NCBI GenBank assembly: GCA_900762325.1
Contig: CAAFGG010000032.1
Location: 62,001 to 126,000 of the forward strand
Reading direction: 5' to 3'
Source of the DNA: an uncultured Collinsella sp.
GTDB lineage: Bacteria > Actinomycetota > Coriobacteriia > Coriobacteriales > Coriobacteriaceae
DNA: 64,000 nucleotides
Part shown: positions 35,409 through 44,118 of the stretch, in pieces
How the letters are laid out: each line of letters begins with the position of its first letter
How positions within the stretch are numbered: the first letter of the stretch is position 1
Made by a program: the position numbers and the translations under genes
Notes under the pieces: model-generated
What the model saw: the letters and a program-made list of their open reading frames with translations, nothing else
The model's database searches: none
What the model was told of the DNA's origin: nothing

Positions 35409-36671
35409 CTACAACACGGCGCCCTCGGGCAGGTCGACGCGAACAACGTCCACGACATCTCCTGCCTTGAGCTCGCACGGTCCTTCGTCAATACGCAACA
35501 GGCAGTTGGCCCGCTGCATCGTGCCAAGCAGCGCCGAATTCTGCGTCTTGGCCTCGGTCACCATCAGCTCACCGGTCTTGGGGTCGCGCAAAACCGTGGC
35601 GCGATCGAAGAAGCGTCGGTCCTGGCGCTTTTTCACACCGTGTGTGAGCGTCGCCTGCTGCACGGGACGCGGACCCTCGGCAAAGCCGCGCATCTTGCGA
35701 ATCGCCGGACGGGCGAGCATCTCAAAGACCACATACGCCGCGGCCGGATTGCCTGAAAGCCCCAGGTAGGGCTTACCCCCGAGCAAGCCAAACGTGATGG
35801 CCTTGCCCGGACGCATCGAGATGCGATCGAACAGCACCTCGCCCTCGTGCCGGACGAGTGCCGTCACATAGTCGTAATCGCCCGCCGAGGCGCCTCCGCT
35901 CGTAATGACAAAATCACACTCCCGCACAGCGCGATGCACCAGCTCGGCAATCGCCTGCTCATCATCAGACGCAATGCCGTAGAACACGGGCTCGGCTCCT
36001 GCATCGAGTGCTTCGGCCATCAACGCCGAGGAGTTGGAATCGCGAATCTGACCGCGCGCCGGTACTTTATTCGGTGCGACCAATTCCGTGCCCAGCGAGA
36101 TGATGCCCACACGTGGGGCAGCGTGCACCTTCACGCTCGCGTAACCGGCGCTTGCCAGCAGGCCCGCGCCCGCCGGAGCCACGACCTCGCCGGCGTGTAT
36201 CACAACATCGCCGGCATGGGCCTCCTCGGCGGCAGAGCGAACGTTCTCCCCCACCTTGGCCGGCGCCGAGAAGCTCACGTGCGAGCCCTCGTTACCGTCG
36301 CCGTCGAGCACGTCGACGATCTCGTATTTCACTACGGCGTCGGCACCCTCGGGCACCGGCGCGCCTGTCATAATGCGGACCGTCTCGCCCGGGCCAAGAG
36401 CACCCTCAAACACATGGCCCGCAGCCTCGTGTCCGATAACGTCGAGCGTCACCGGCGTCTCACCAGACGCCTGCGCCAAGTCCGCCGAGCGCACGGCATA
36501 TCCGTCCATAGCGCTGTTGGCAAACGGCGAGATGTCGATATCGGCCACCGCGTCCTCGGCCAAGGGAAGACCGGCGGCCTGCCACACGGGAATCTCGACG
36601 AGATCGGTCGGAGCAACGTGCGACAGAACGATCGACTGCGCGTCCTCTAGCGGAATGAGTTTCTCTGCCAT
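35409..36671 (-). CDS. moeA: Molybdopterin molybdenumtransferase MoeA
   Basis: 420 residues from ATG 36671 (AGAGG five bases upstream). It inserts molybdate into adenylated molybdopterin. Visible: ISPFANSAMDGYAVRSADLA near residue 50, RIMTGAPVPEGADAVVKYE, the central MoCF-binding domain FVITSGGASAGDYDYV, RPGKAITFGLLGGKPYLGLS and the C-terminal beta domain ending near VRVDLPEGAVL. Its product is needed by FdhF. A TTATACT -10-like site lies near 36735 on the minus strand, so it probably begins a moeA-mogA(-mod) transcription unit. Confidence 0.93.
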   Translation of the reverse strand: MAEKLIPLEDAQSIVLSHVAPTDLVEIPVWQAAGLPLAEDAVADIDISPFANSAMDGYAVRSADLAQASGETPVTLDVIGHEAAGHVFEGALGPGETVRIMTGAPVPEGADAVVKYEIVDVLDGDGNEGSHVSFSAPAKVGENVRSAAEEAHAGDVVIHAGEVVAPAGAGLLASAGYASVKVHAAPRVGIISLGTELVAPNKVPARGQIRDSNSSALMAEALDAGAEPVFYGIASDDEQAIAELVHRAVRECDFVITSGGASAGDYDYVTALVRHEGEVLFDRISMRPGKAITFGLLGGKPYLGLSGNPAAAYVVFEMLARPAIRKMRGFAEGPRPVQQATLTHGVKKRQDRRFFDRATVLRDPKTGELMVTEAKTQNSALLGTMQRANCLLRIDEGPCELKAGDVVDVVRVDLPEGAVL

Positions 36672-36881
36672 ATGCACCTCTTAATGCCACGGCGCACAAC
36701 AGGGGCGCCGATTCTTTATGCTTGTCTCAGTATAATCCCCCGACGCACGACCGCGACTTGGCCTGTACCCGGAAATACACCTGTCGGCCGCAAGCCGCGA
36801 AACAGAATGGAAACCAACCCACCGGCTCGTTGCGTTTACCGCGTTTTATAATGCTTGCGTTGCAACCTAAAAGAGGAACGT

Positions 36882-38303
36882 ATGGCTCATAACGACAAAC
36901 CCGAAAGCGCAAACGAAGCGCAGGATCATTCCCAACCGCTCGACGACGGCGGCTTTTTCTCCCTTAACGACGTGATCACGGCAGGCAGGCATCAGCTCAC
37001 CCGCTCCGAGCATCTCTTGGCCGCCGACACACGCCGCAACGCCCGTAACCTACTTGCAAGCGCCAAACTGCTCGCGCTCGTCGTCATCGTCTCGCTCGCC
37101 ATGGGCGTTGCCGCTTGGGCGTTTTTGGCCTCGCTGAATATCGCGACCGACTATCGCGAGCACCATGCATGGATTTACGCGCTGCTTCCTGTTGTGGGCA
37201 TGGCCACCGCATGGGTGTACAAAAACCACGGCCTTGCCGCCAAGCGTGGCAACAACCTGGTCATCGACTCCGCTCTGGGCACACGCCTCATCCATATGCG
37301 CATGGCCGTCCTCACCTTCGTCTGCTCCACGCTCACGCACCTCACCGGCGGGTCGGCCGGTCGCGAGGGAGCCGCGGTGCAGATTGGCGGCACCATCGCC
37401 AGCAACATCTCGAGCCTCGCCCACCTCAAAAAGCATGACCACCACGACCTCATGCTCGCCGGCATCTCGTCGGCCTTTGGCGCCGTATTCGGTTCGCCCC
37501 TTGCCGGCGCGTTCTTTGGCATGGAGATGTGCTTTATCGGCAAAATCGACTACACCGCAGGCATCTACTGCCTGGTCGCCTCGTTTACCGGCTACTTTAC
37601 ATCACTCGCCCTGGGTACCGAGTACGAAGCGAATGTCATCGCCAGCGTCCCCGACATGACGCCCAAAACGGTCGTCATCGTTGTTATCAGCGCCATCATC
37701 TTCGGTCTAACGGCACGCCTCTTTGCCTGGTCGGTTCGGACCGTCAAGGGCCTGTACGGTCGTATTATCACCAATTACCTCGTTCGCGCACTTATAGGCG
37801 CACTCGTGGTTTTGGCTGCCTATGCCCTCCTCGACGCCTGGGACTACGCCGGCCTTTCCACGTGGCTTTCCGGCGCCGGATTTGCCGGCAATACCACCCT
37901 GGCGGACGCAGGCATCAAGTTGGTCGTCACAGCGCTCACCCTGGGCGCGGGCTTCCAAGGCGGCGAGGTCACTCCCCTGTTTGGCATCGGTGCGGCACTC
38001 GGCGGCTGGATCGGTTGCCTCGTCGGAATCGACCCCAGCTTTCTGGCGGCTCTCGGCATGCTCGGCGTGTTCTGCGCCGGCCTCAACGTGCCCATCACCA
38101 CCTGCATGATGGCCATCGACCTGTTCCACGGCACGGCAGCCGGCTTCTTCGTGATCGTAGCGTTTATCAGCTACCTAACCGGCGGACACCGCGGCGTGTA
38201 CCCCGCCCAACGCATCATCTCACCCAAGCGCCGTTCGCTTATTGTGGATGAGGGCGGTACGGTGGCGGATGCTATCGAGCGCCACAACGACCTGATAGAG
38301 TAG
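36882..38303 (+). CDS. ClC-family chloride channel/transporter
   Basis: 473 residues from ATG 36882 (AGAGG five bases upstream). Ten or more hydrophobic segments. Selectivity motifs: GGSAGREGAAVQIGG (the GREGP-type motif, with the gating glutamate but Ala in place of Pro), SSAFGAVFGSPLAGAFFGME, and GAGFQGGEVTPLFGIGAA (the GxFxP-type motif with substitutions). The gating Glu suggests a Cl-/H+ exchanger. It stands alone, divergent from moeA; a TATAAT -10 is at 36847-36852. Confidence 0.88.
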   Translation: MAHNDKPESANEAQDHSQPLDDGGFFSLNDVITAGRHQLTRSEHLLAADTRRNARNLLASAKLLALVVIVSLAMGVAAWAFLASLNIATDYREHHAWIYALLPVVGMATAWVYKNHGLAAKRGNNLVIDSALGTRLIHMRMAVLTFVCSTLTHLTGGSAGREGAAVQIGGTIASNISSLAHLKKHDHHDLMLAGISSAFGAVFGSPLAGAFFGMEMCFIGKIDYTAGIYCLVASFTGYFTSLALGTEYEANVIASVPDMTPKTVVIVVISAIIFGLTARLFAWSVRTVKGLYGRIITNYLVRALIGALVVLAAYALLDAWDYAGLSTWLSGAGFAGNTTLADAGIKLVVTALTLGAGFQGGEVTPLFGIGAALGGWIGCLVGIDPSFLAALGMLGVFCAGLNVPITTCMMAIDLFHGTAAGFFVIVAFISYLTGGHRGVYPAQRIISPKRRSLIVDEGGTVADAIERHNDLIE

Positions 38304-38389
38304 ATGTAAATATTCGCCGTGCAGCCACAATCGGGACAACGTAACCCGAGCGCGACCGCACCGTCACGTCATACGCCGGGAGTCGCCCC

Positions 38390-39352
38390 ATGCACGCAAC
38401 TGATTTTGGTCGCACGCTCATCATCGCCAACCCCGCCGCCCAGTCGGGTGCGGCGCGCGAAGTTGCCGAGCGCCTGCAGCGCTTTTTGGACATGACCGCG
38501 CGCTCATCCCAGTTTGATCTGGTGCTGACCGAGCGCATGGGACATGCCAAGGAACTTGCCGCACGGGCCCAGGGCTACCGCACGGTTATCGCACTCGGCG
38601 GCGACGGCGTGATCCACGAGGTCGTCAATGGACTCATGACGCAGGATGAGGCGGTCCGTCCCACCCTTGCCGTCCTGCCCGTAGGCTCCGGCAACGATTT
38701 TGCCCAAACGCTCAGTATCGACGATTTCTCCGGCAAGGATTTTGGCGCGCTACTCACCTGTGAGCTGCAGCGTCAGGACATCGGGCGCATTCGCTCGTGG
38801 AGCCCTGAGAACGGCAGCGGCGAGGCTACCGTTGAGTACTACGACCAGACGCTTTCGGTCGGCATCGATGCCGCCATCGGCCTGGGCACCACCGAGCTGC
38901 GCAAAAAGACGGGCCTCGCCGGCGCGCCGCTCTACACCCTCTCGGGACTTGAGCAGTTTGGTCTGCGCTACCGCAACTACCCCATGACCATCAGCTTTGA
39001 TGGCGCGCCAGCCGAGCGCGTGCGCGCGATTATTATGGCTATCCAGCTGGGGCCCACCTATGGTTCGGGCTATCGCATTTGTCCCGACGCCGACCCGTGC
39101 GACGGCATCCTCGACGTTTGCTACGCCTGCGGCCACGTCCCCCGTGCGGCCGCCCTGCCTATGTTCCTTTCGGCAAAGGATGGCCACCATACCAAGCTGC
39201 CACCGGTTCGCATGCGCCGCTGTCGCCATGCCGAGCTTACCTTTGAGGGGCCCGACTACCCCATCCAGGCCGACGGCGAGCCCATCGTCGCCTCGCGCAT
39301 CGAGGTGGACATCCTTCCCGCCGTTCTCGAGGTCTGGCACCCAACCCGCTAA
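38390..39352 (+). CDS. Diacylglycerol/lipid kinase family protein
   Basis: 320 residues. The DagK catalytic fold shows ANPAAQSG at the N-terminus, VIALGGDGVIHEVVNGL (nucleotide-binding GGDG) near residue 65, and LPVGSGNDFAQTL near residue 100. The C-terminal beta-sandwich ends with the IQADGEPIVASRIEVDILP pattern. It phosphorylates a lipid such as diacylglycerol or a bacterial equivalent; sphingosine-type substrates cannot be ruled out. GGGAG lies upstream of the ATG. It ends 11 bp before an inverted repeat that separates it from the convergent gene. Confidence 0.88.
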   Translation: MHATDFGRTLIIANPAAQSGAAREVAERLQRFLDMTARSSQFDLVLTERMGHAKELAARAQGYRTVIALGGDGVIHEVVNGLMTQDEAVRPTLAVLPVGSGNDFAQTLSIDDFSGKDFGALLTCELQRQDIGRIRSWSPENGSGEATVEYYDQTLSVGIDAAIGLGTTELRKKTGLAGAPLYTLSGLEQFGLRYRNYPMTISFDGAPAERVRAIIMAIQLGPTYGSGYRICPDADPCDGILDVCYACGHVPRAAALPMFLSAKDGHHTKLPPVRMRRCRHAELTFEGPDYPIQADGEPIVASRIEVDILPAVLEVWHPTR

Positions 39353-39362
39353 CCCCACCTAA

Positions 39363-39427
39363 GTTGCGGTGAAATAGGGACTGTTTATGCAGCTAAAGCC
39401 GCAAAACAGTCCCTATTTCACCGCAAC
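39363..39427. repeat. Inverted repeat, perfect 24-bp arms (TTGCGGTGAAAT family)
   Basis: Left arm 39363-39386 starts GTTGCGGTGAAATAGGGACT; right arm 39404-39427 is its exact reverse complement; the loop is 17 bases. It lies between two convergent genes and may act as a bidirectional stop, but no T-run follows on either strand. Related arms are at 9076-9098 and, more diverged, 60231-60293. Confidence 0.85.
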
Positions 39428-39439
39428 GTATTGAGAAGA

Positions 39440-39820
39440 TCATTCCTCCCCGCCCGGCTTGCGACGGTTGGCCTTTTTAATCGCGTTGAAGTGCTTGTCG
39501 TTGAGCCTGCGCTGGCGCGATCGTTGTGGCACTTTGGTCTTGACACGACGGCGCGGTGGACGCCCGCGACGCTCAAGCTCTGCCCTCAGCTTACGCAGAC
39601 AGCAGCTGCGATTCTGAAACTGACTGCGGCTCTCACGCGCCGTCACGACAATCCCCGTGGGCCCATGCTTCATGCGCACCGCCGAGTCCGTCGTGTTCAC
39701 GCCCTGTCCGCCCGGACCCGTCGCGCGAAACACCTGCACCTCGCAATCGCGTGCCAGCTCCTCGACCGACATCTCGGCATAGCGCGCATACTCGCGCCAT
39801 CCCATCTTGCTCTCATCCAT
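39440..39820 (-). CDS. Release-factor-like protein with GGQ motif (ribosome rescue type)
   Basis: 126 residues: only the peptidyl-hydrolase domain of class I release factors. The catalytic motif is GPGGQGVNTTDSAVRMKHGP near residue 35, followed by a long basic C-terminal tail (RRGRPPRRRVKTKVPQRSRQ). There is no codon-recognition domain, as in ArfB/YaeJ, so it probably frees stalled ribosomes with the basic tail in the mRNA channel. The GVNTTDSAV wording is closer to the standalone RF-like family than to ArfB proper. The start has AGGTG upstream. Confidence 0.82.
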   Translation of the reverse strand: MDESKMGWREYARYAEMSVEELARDCEVQVFRATGPGGQGVNTTDSAVRMKHGPTGIVVTARESRSQFQNRSCCLRKLRAELERRGRPPRRRVKTKVPQRSRQRRLNDKHFNAIKKANRRKPGGEE

Positions 39821-39840
39821 AACAACACCTCACCTCATAC

Positions 39841-39877
39841 AAAAAAATGTGACAAAGGGACAGTCCCTTTGTCACAT
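39841..39877 (-). terminator. Perfect 31-bp palindrome used as xpt terminator
   Basis: Arms ATGTGACAAAGGGAC (39847-39861) and GTCCCTTTGTCACAT (39863-39877) around a single base; on the minus strand it is followed by seven Ts (39847-39841), ideal for termination of xpt. The same palindrome, one mismatch, is at 28189-28219 without a T-run, so this is a dispersed repeat that here can serve as a terminator. Confidence 0.85.
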
Positions 39878-39904
39878 CGCATACCAATCGCTTGTGTTGC
39901 GCGC

Positions 39905-40483
39905 CTAGGCGAACGTGATCTCGCCGTTCTCGCAGTCCATTTCGGCGATACGAGCCAGGCTCTCAACGCGGAAACCGCGCTCGCGGAGCTTATCGCCGCC
40001 GCCCTGGAAGCCCTTCTCCACGGCAATGCCGATACCGGCAACCTCGGCGCCCGCAGCCTCGCAGATCTTGATAAGACCCTCGAGCGCGCAACCGTTGGCC
40101 AAAAAGTCGTCGATAATCAGGACCTTGTCGCCCTCGGACAGGAAGCGCTTACCCACGATAACCGGGTACTCCTTCTGCTTGGTAAAGGAGTAAATGGTCG
40201 TGGCATACTGCTCGCCGTCGAGGTTGATGGACTGTGCCTTCTTGGCAAAGACCACCGGGACGCCGCCAAAATGCTGAGCCGCGATGCAGGCCATACCAAT
40301 ACCCGAAGCCTCGATGGTCAGGATCTTGTTGATCTCGACACCCTCGAACAGACGGGCCCACTCGGCACCCATGTGGTCGAACAGCTCAACGTCGCACTGG
40401 TGGTTGAGGAAGGCATCAACCTTAAGGACGTTACCGACCTTTACGATGCCGTCATGGCGAATACGATCCTCAAGCTCCTGCAT
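39905..40483 (-). CDS. xpt: Xanthine phosphoribosyltransferase
   Basis: 192 residues, the usual Xpt length. It salvages xanthine to XMP. The PRPP-binding motif is VLIIDDFLANGCALEGLI near residue 125; TIEASGIGMACIAAQHFGGV and AKKAQSINLDGEQYATTIYS match the Xpt family rather than Apt. AAGGGG lies upstream of the ATG. I looked for a purine riboswitch in the 160 bp upstream and saw none. Confidence 0.93.
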   Translation of the reverse strand: MQELEDRIRHDGIVKVGNVLKVDAFLNHQCDVELFDHMGAEWARLFEGVEINKILTIEASGIGMACIAAQHFGGVPVVFAKKAQSINLDGEQYATTIYSFTKQKEYPVIVGKRFLSEGDKVLIIDDFLANGCALEGLIKICEAAGAEVAGIGIAVEKGFQGGGDKLRERGFRVESLARIAEMDCENGEITFA

Positions 40484-40602
40484 GGCGCAACCCCTTCTCG
40501 CGGCAACGATACCGCGCGATTAATAAACGTTGTTCGATAGTCTACCACGGACCGACCCCCGCCCGCCCCACAAGCCGTATCGCACCATAAAGCTGCAAGA
40601 CC

Positions 40603-40625
40603 AGTAGATAGGCCCGATTCGTGGC
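40603..40625. repeat. Single arm of the AGTAGATxGGCC repeat family
   Basis: AGTAGATAGGCCCGATTCGT (from 40603) then GGC: matches the right arm of the inverted repeat at 8923-8945 in 18 of 23 or more positions. It lies in the xpt-MFS gap, 20 bp from the MFS stop. No partner arm is seen nearby. Confidence 0.5.
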
Positions 40626-40643
40626 AGACAGCCTCCCAACACG

Positions 40644-41948
40644 CTAATGCCGGGTGCGCGTCCTCACCAAACGTACCAATGTGAGCGCAAAGCCCACGGT
40701 AGCAACGGCCATCAGCACGTAGAATACCAAACGGAAGCCAAAGAGGAACACGTCCGGACGACCCGCCACATAGCTCGTGACCGTCTTGCCCATCGCCGCG
40801 CTCGTCTGTCCATACAGGATGCGCGACGCCGCCGTAATACCCAGCGCTATGCCCGCATAGCGCGCCAAGCTGCTCAAGCTGCCCGCAAAGCCAAGCGCCT
40901 CACGCGGAGCCGAACCCATATACAGCGAATTATTGGGACTCTGGAAGATCGACGTGCCGCACGACATAAACGCGACGCAGCACACAATCATCAAGATGGA
41001 AGAGTGCTCGTCAAGCGTGCTCACCGCAAAGAGACCGCACACGTACACGCCCAGGCCAACGGCCGTGGGCGCTTCACAACCAACACGGTCGGACACCGAG
41101 CCCGAAAGCGGGCCCACAAAGGCATTCACGACCGGCATCGCCAAAAACAACAGGCCGGAGATATCGGAGCTAAAGCCGTGGGCATCCTGAAAGTAGAACG
41201 GCAGCACAAACTCGGAGGCACCGATACCCACGAACACGATAAGCATGCAAGCCAGGTTAATCGTGAAAGCCGAGCTCGCAAAGCAGCGACGCGCCGCCTC
41301 TGTCAACGGCATAGGGCGTTCGCCAGCCTCCGGCTTCACATGCGGCAGCGTATAGAGTCCCACGATAAACGAGATTACGCCAATGGGCAGATTGATAAGG
41401 AAGATACTCTCCCAGGGAAAGCTCGCCACCAGCACGCCGCCGAGCACGGGGCCGCACATCATGCCAAGAGCCACAAAGGTCGCCAGAATGCCCATGGCAC
41501 GGCCGCGCTCACGCGCCGGAAACGACTCGGTGATGATGCCCATATTGTTGGCCATCGCGGCGGCACAGCCAATGCCCTGCACGAAACGCGCCAAGATAAG
41601 CACCTCGAGCGAAGCCGAAAGCCCGCAAAGCAACGAGCCGCCCGTAAAGACGATTACACCAAGCTGGAACACATTCACCTTGCCGCGCACATCGCCCAAG
41701 CGGCCAAACGGCAGCATGGCGACACACGTCGCGAGCAGATACACCGAGCTCACGAGCTGAATGCGGTCGAGACCCACCCCCAGCTCCTTTTGCATCACTG
41801 GGAGCGCCACCGTCACGATGCTCGCATCCAGACACGCCATAAAGGTCATGACGAGCACGGTGAACAGAATCGCCCATTTATTCTTACCGTGGGTGTCGCC
41901 CTCTAGGGCAATGTGTTCGCGGCGCAGCTGCTCGGCAGTTTTCTCCAT
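40644..41948 (-). CDS. Major facilitator superfamily drug transporter (EmrB/QacA-like)
   Basis: 434 residues from ATG 41948 (AAAGGA six bases upstream). Multiple hydrophobic helices; the N-terminal MTFMACLDASIVTVALPVMQ is the family motif D1 of DHA2 drug:H+ antiporters, and FGRLGDVRGKVNVFQLG is motif A. Substrate unknown. It is shorter than typical 14-helix DHA2 pumps, closer to twelve helices. It lies downstream of metY behind a terminator and is separately expressed. Confidence 0.85.
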   Translation of the reverse strand: MEKTAEQLRREHIALEGDTHGKNKWAILFTVLVMTFMACLDASIVTVALPVMQKELGVGLDRIQLVSSVYLLATCVAMLPFGRLGDVRGKVNVFQLGVIVFTGGSLLCGLSASLEVLILARFVQGIGCAAAMANNMGIITESFPARERGRAMGILATFVALGMMCGPVLGGVLVASFPWESIFLINLPIGVISFIVGLYTLPHVKPEAGERPMPLTEAARRCFASSAFTINLACMLIVFVGIGASEFVLPFYFQDAHGFSSDISGLLFLAMPVVNAFVGPLSGSVSDRVGCEAPTAVGLGVYVCGLFAVSTLDEHSSILMIVCCVAFMSCGTSIFQSPNNSLYMGSAPREALGFAGSLSSLARYAGIALGITAASRILYGQTSAAMGKTVTSYVAGRPDVFLFGFRLVFYVLMAVATVGFALTLVRLVRTRTRH

Positions 41949-41972
41949 GTATATCCTTTCTATCGTGCAACG

Positions 41973-42020
41973 CAAAAACGGGACCCCAATCGCCTACAAA
42001 CGGACACGATCGGGGTCCCG
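41973..42020 (-). terminator. Rho-independent terminator of metY
   Basis: Minus strand CGGGACCCCGATCG (42020-42007) pairs with CGATTGGGGTCCCG near 41992-41979 (one G-T pair), followed by TTTTTGC. Confidence 0.88.
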
Positions 42021-42089
42021 CCTACGGAATCGGAACTATGAGGACGTCGTCAGCCGAAAAGCCGTCCCACGCCTCGCACGCACGCTAGC

Positions 42090-43373
42090 CTAGCACTGCT
42101 CGAGCGCCTGCTCAAGGTCGGCAATCAGGTCGGCCGTGTCCTCGAGGCCGCACGACAGGCGCACCATGTCGGCGGAGATGCCACAGGCGATGAGCTCTTC
42201 ATCGTTCATCTGGCGGTGCGTGGCATTAGCGGGATGCAGGCAGCACGTGCGGGCGTCGGCAACGTGCGTGGCGATCTGGGCAAGCTTGAGGCTCTTCATA
42301 AAGGTCTCGGCCGCCGCGCGACCACCGTTAAAGCCAAAGCTCACAACGCCGCAGGTACCGTTGGGCATGTACTTCTGAGCCATGTCATAGTACTTATCGC
42401 CCTCCAGACCCGGATAGCTCACGAAGCGCACCTTGGGATGGCTCTGCAGGAACTTGGCAACGGCCAGGCCGTTCTCACAATGACGCGGCATGCGCACGTG
42501 CAGGCTCTCGAGCGAGCTGTTCAGGAAGAATGCCGCCTGCGGGTTCTGCATGGGACCAAGATCGCGCATGAGCTGCGCGGTGGCCTTGGTAATGAAGGCG
42601 CCCTCGCGACCGAACTTCTCGGCATACGTCACGCCGTGATAGCTCTCGTCAGGCGTGGTGAGACCCGGGAACTTGTCCGCATGGGCCATCCAGTCAAACT
42701 GGCCGTGATCGACAATCACGCCACCCAGGTAGGCAGCATGTCCATCCATGTACTTGGTGGTGGAGTGCGTAACGATGTCGGCGCCCCACTCAAAGGGACG
42801 GCACATCACGGGCGTCGGGAAGGTGTTGTCGACCATCAGCGGCACGCCGTGGTCATGTGCGGCCTTGGCAAAGCGCTCAATATCGAGCACAGCAAGGGCG
42901 GGGTTGGCGATCGTCTCGCCAAAGACGAGCTTGGTATTGGGCTCAAAGGCTGCCTCGAGCTCCTCATCGGTGCAGTCGGGGGCGACGAACGTGCAGGTAA
43001 CGCCCATGCGGCCCATGGTGTGGGCGAGCAGGTTATAGGTACCGCCGTAAATGGCAGAGCTAGCGACCACATGATCGCCGGCACCGGCCACGTTAAAGAT
43101 CGCGAGGAAGTTCGCAGCCATGCCCGAGCTCGTGAGCATCGCAGCGGTACCGCCCTCCATCTCGCAGATCTTGGCGGCAACCAAATCGCACGTGGGGTTC
43201 TGCAGACGGCTGTAGAAATAGCCCGACTCCTCTAGGTCAAACAGCTTGCCCATGTGCTCCGACGTGTCGTACTTCCACGTGGTGGACTGGTAGATGGGCA
43301 CCTGGCGCGGCTCCGCATCTCCCGGGTGATAGCCGCCCTGAACACATGTGGTACCGATGGTCTGCTCGCTCAT
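42090..43373 (-). CDS. metY: O-acetylhomoserine sulfhydrylase MetY
   Basis: 427 residues, PLP enzyme of the Cys/Met metabolism family; makes homocysteine from O-acetylhomoserine and sulfide. N-terminal TTCVQGGYHPGDAEPRQVPI and YSRLQNPTCDLVAAKICEME are typical of MetY; the PLP lysine is in THSTTKYMDGHAAYLGG near residue 205. The length fits MetY rather than MetB/MetC (~380). GGGAG precedes the ATG. No SAM riboswitch or T-box is visible in the 80 bp upstream. Confidence 0.92.
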   Translation of the reverse strand: MSEQTIGTTCVQGGYHPGDAEPRQVPIYQSTTWKYDTSEHMGKLFDLEESGYFYSRLQNPTCDLVAAKICEMEGGTAAMLTSSGMAANFLAIFNVAGAGDHVVASSAIYGGTYNLLAHTMGRMGVTCTFVAPDCTDEELEAAFEPNTKLVFGETIANPALAVLDIERFAKAAHDHGVPLMVDNTFPTPVMCRPFEWGADIVTHSTTKYMDGHAAYLGGVIVDHGQFDWMAHADKFPGLTTPDESYHGVTYAEKFGREGAFITKATAQLMRDLGPMQNPQAAFFLNSSLESLHVRMPRHCENGLAVAKFLQSHPKVRFVSYPGLEGDKYYDMAQKYMPNGTCGVVSFGFNGGRAAAETFMKSLKLAQIATHVADARTCCLHPANATHRQMNDEELIACGISADMVRLSCGLEDTADLIADLEQALEQC

Positions 43374-43603
43374 ATCTTGCTCCCTTGCCTGGGTTTTGAT
43401 TTATTCGGTTCACGATACCGCTACCCCGCAGCCCTCTCAACCCATCCCCAAGGTAGGTTATGGGACAAATCGATCAGGGGTATTTATCTCAAGCCTTGGG
43501 CATTTGCTCGACAGAGAAAAATGAGGCATCCATGAAGCTCTCGATGATTACACGCACCGTCACGGGTACCATAAGCGGGTACACCGTGACCAAGGAGACA
43601 ACG

Positions 43604-44050
43604 ATGAAGCAAATCGATACGGCCCAGCTCGACATCACCGCCTGTCAGGCTCAAGCTGCCGAATATCACGCCCGTGGCTTTAACTGCGCCCAGGCCGTCG
43701 CCTGCACGCTCGCACCCGCCGTCGGGCTCGACCCCCAGGTCGCCTTTACCCTCACCGAGGGCTTTGGCGCCGGCATGGGCGGCATGACCGAAACCTGCGG
43801 CGCCATCTCGGGCGCCGTGGCCATCATGGGCTTTGTAATGAGCGACGGCATGGAAAACCCCAAGACCAAGGGCCAGACCTACAAGCTGTCGCGCGAAATC
43901 GCCAAGCGCTTTGGCGAGAAGAACACGACGACCGTCTGCGGCACGCTCAAGGGTATCGGATCGGACAAGGGTCCGCTTCGCAGCTGCCCCGGCTGCATCG
44001 ACGATACCGTCGAGATCGCCTGCGATGTGCTAAAGCAGCTCGCCGAGTAA
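43604..44050 (+). CDS. C_GCAxxG_C_C family redox protein
   Basis: 148 residues from ATG 43604 (AAGGAG six bases upstream). The signature is FNCAQAVACTLAPAVG, GAGMGGMTETCGAISGAVAI and, at the C-terminus, CGTLKG...CPGCIDDTVEIACDVL, giving the conserved cysteine and GCAxxG-like spacing of this family of small, probably metal- or cluster-binding proteins of anaerobes. Function unknown. An in-frame ATG at 43532, also with a GAGG site, would add 24 residues; I prefer the shorter form because of the stronger ribosome site and family length. Confidence 0.82.
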   Translation: MKQIDTAQLDITACQAQAAEYHARGFNCAQAVACTLAPAVGLDPQVAFTLTEGFGAGMGGMTETCGAISGAVAIMGFVMSDGMENPKTKGQTYKLSREIAKRFGEKNTTTVCGTLKGIGSDKGPLRSCPGCIDDTVEIACDVLKQLAE

Positions 44051-44063
44051 TCGACAGCAACAG

Positions 44064-44115
44064 CAAAACGACGGCCGGCGCGCTTTGGATCCATCCAAAA
44101 GCACGCCGGCCGTCG
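44064..44115 (-). terminator. Terminator between convergent genes (yigZ side)
   Basis: Perfect 12-bp stem CGACGGCCGGCG (44069-44080) / CGCCGGCCGTCG (44104-44115) with an inner CTTTGGAT/ATCCAAAAG stem. On the minus strand it is followed by TTTTG, fitting termination of the YigZ gene; it may also stop readthrough from the plus-strand gene. Confidence 0.75.
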
Positions 44116-44118
44116 CCG

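Noticed and set aside
40484..40643. Possible purine riboswitch ahead of xpt
   Set aside because: None of the conserved purine-aptamer loop sequences could be found.
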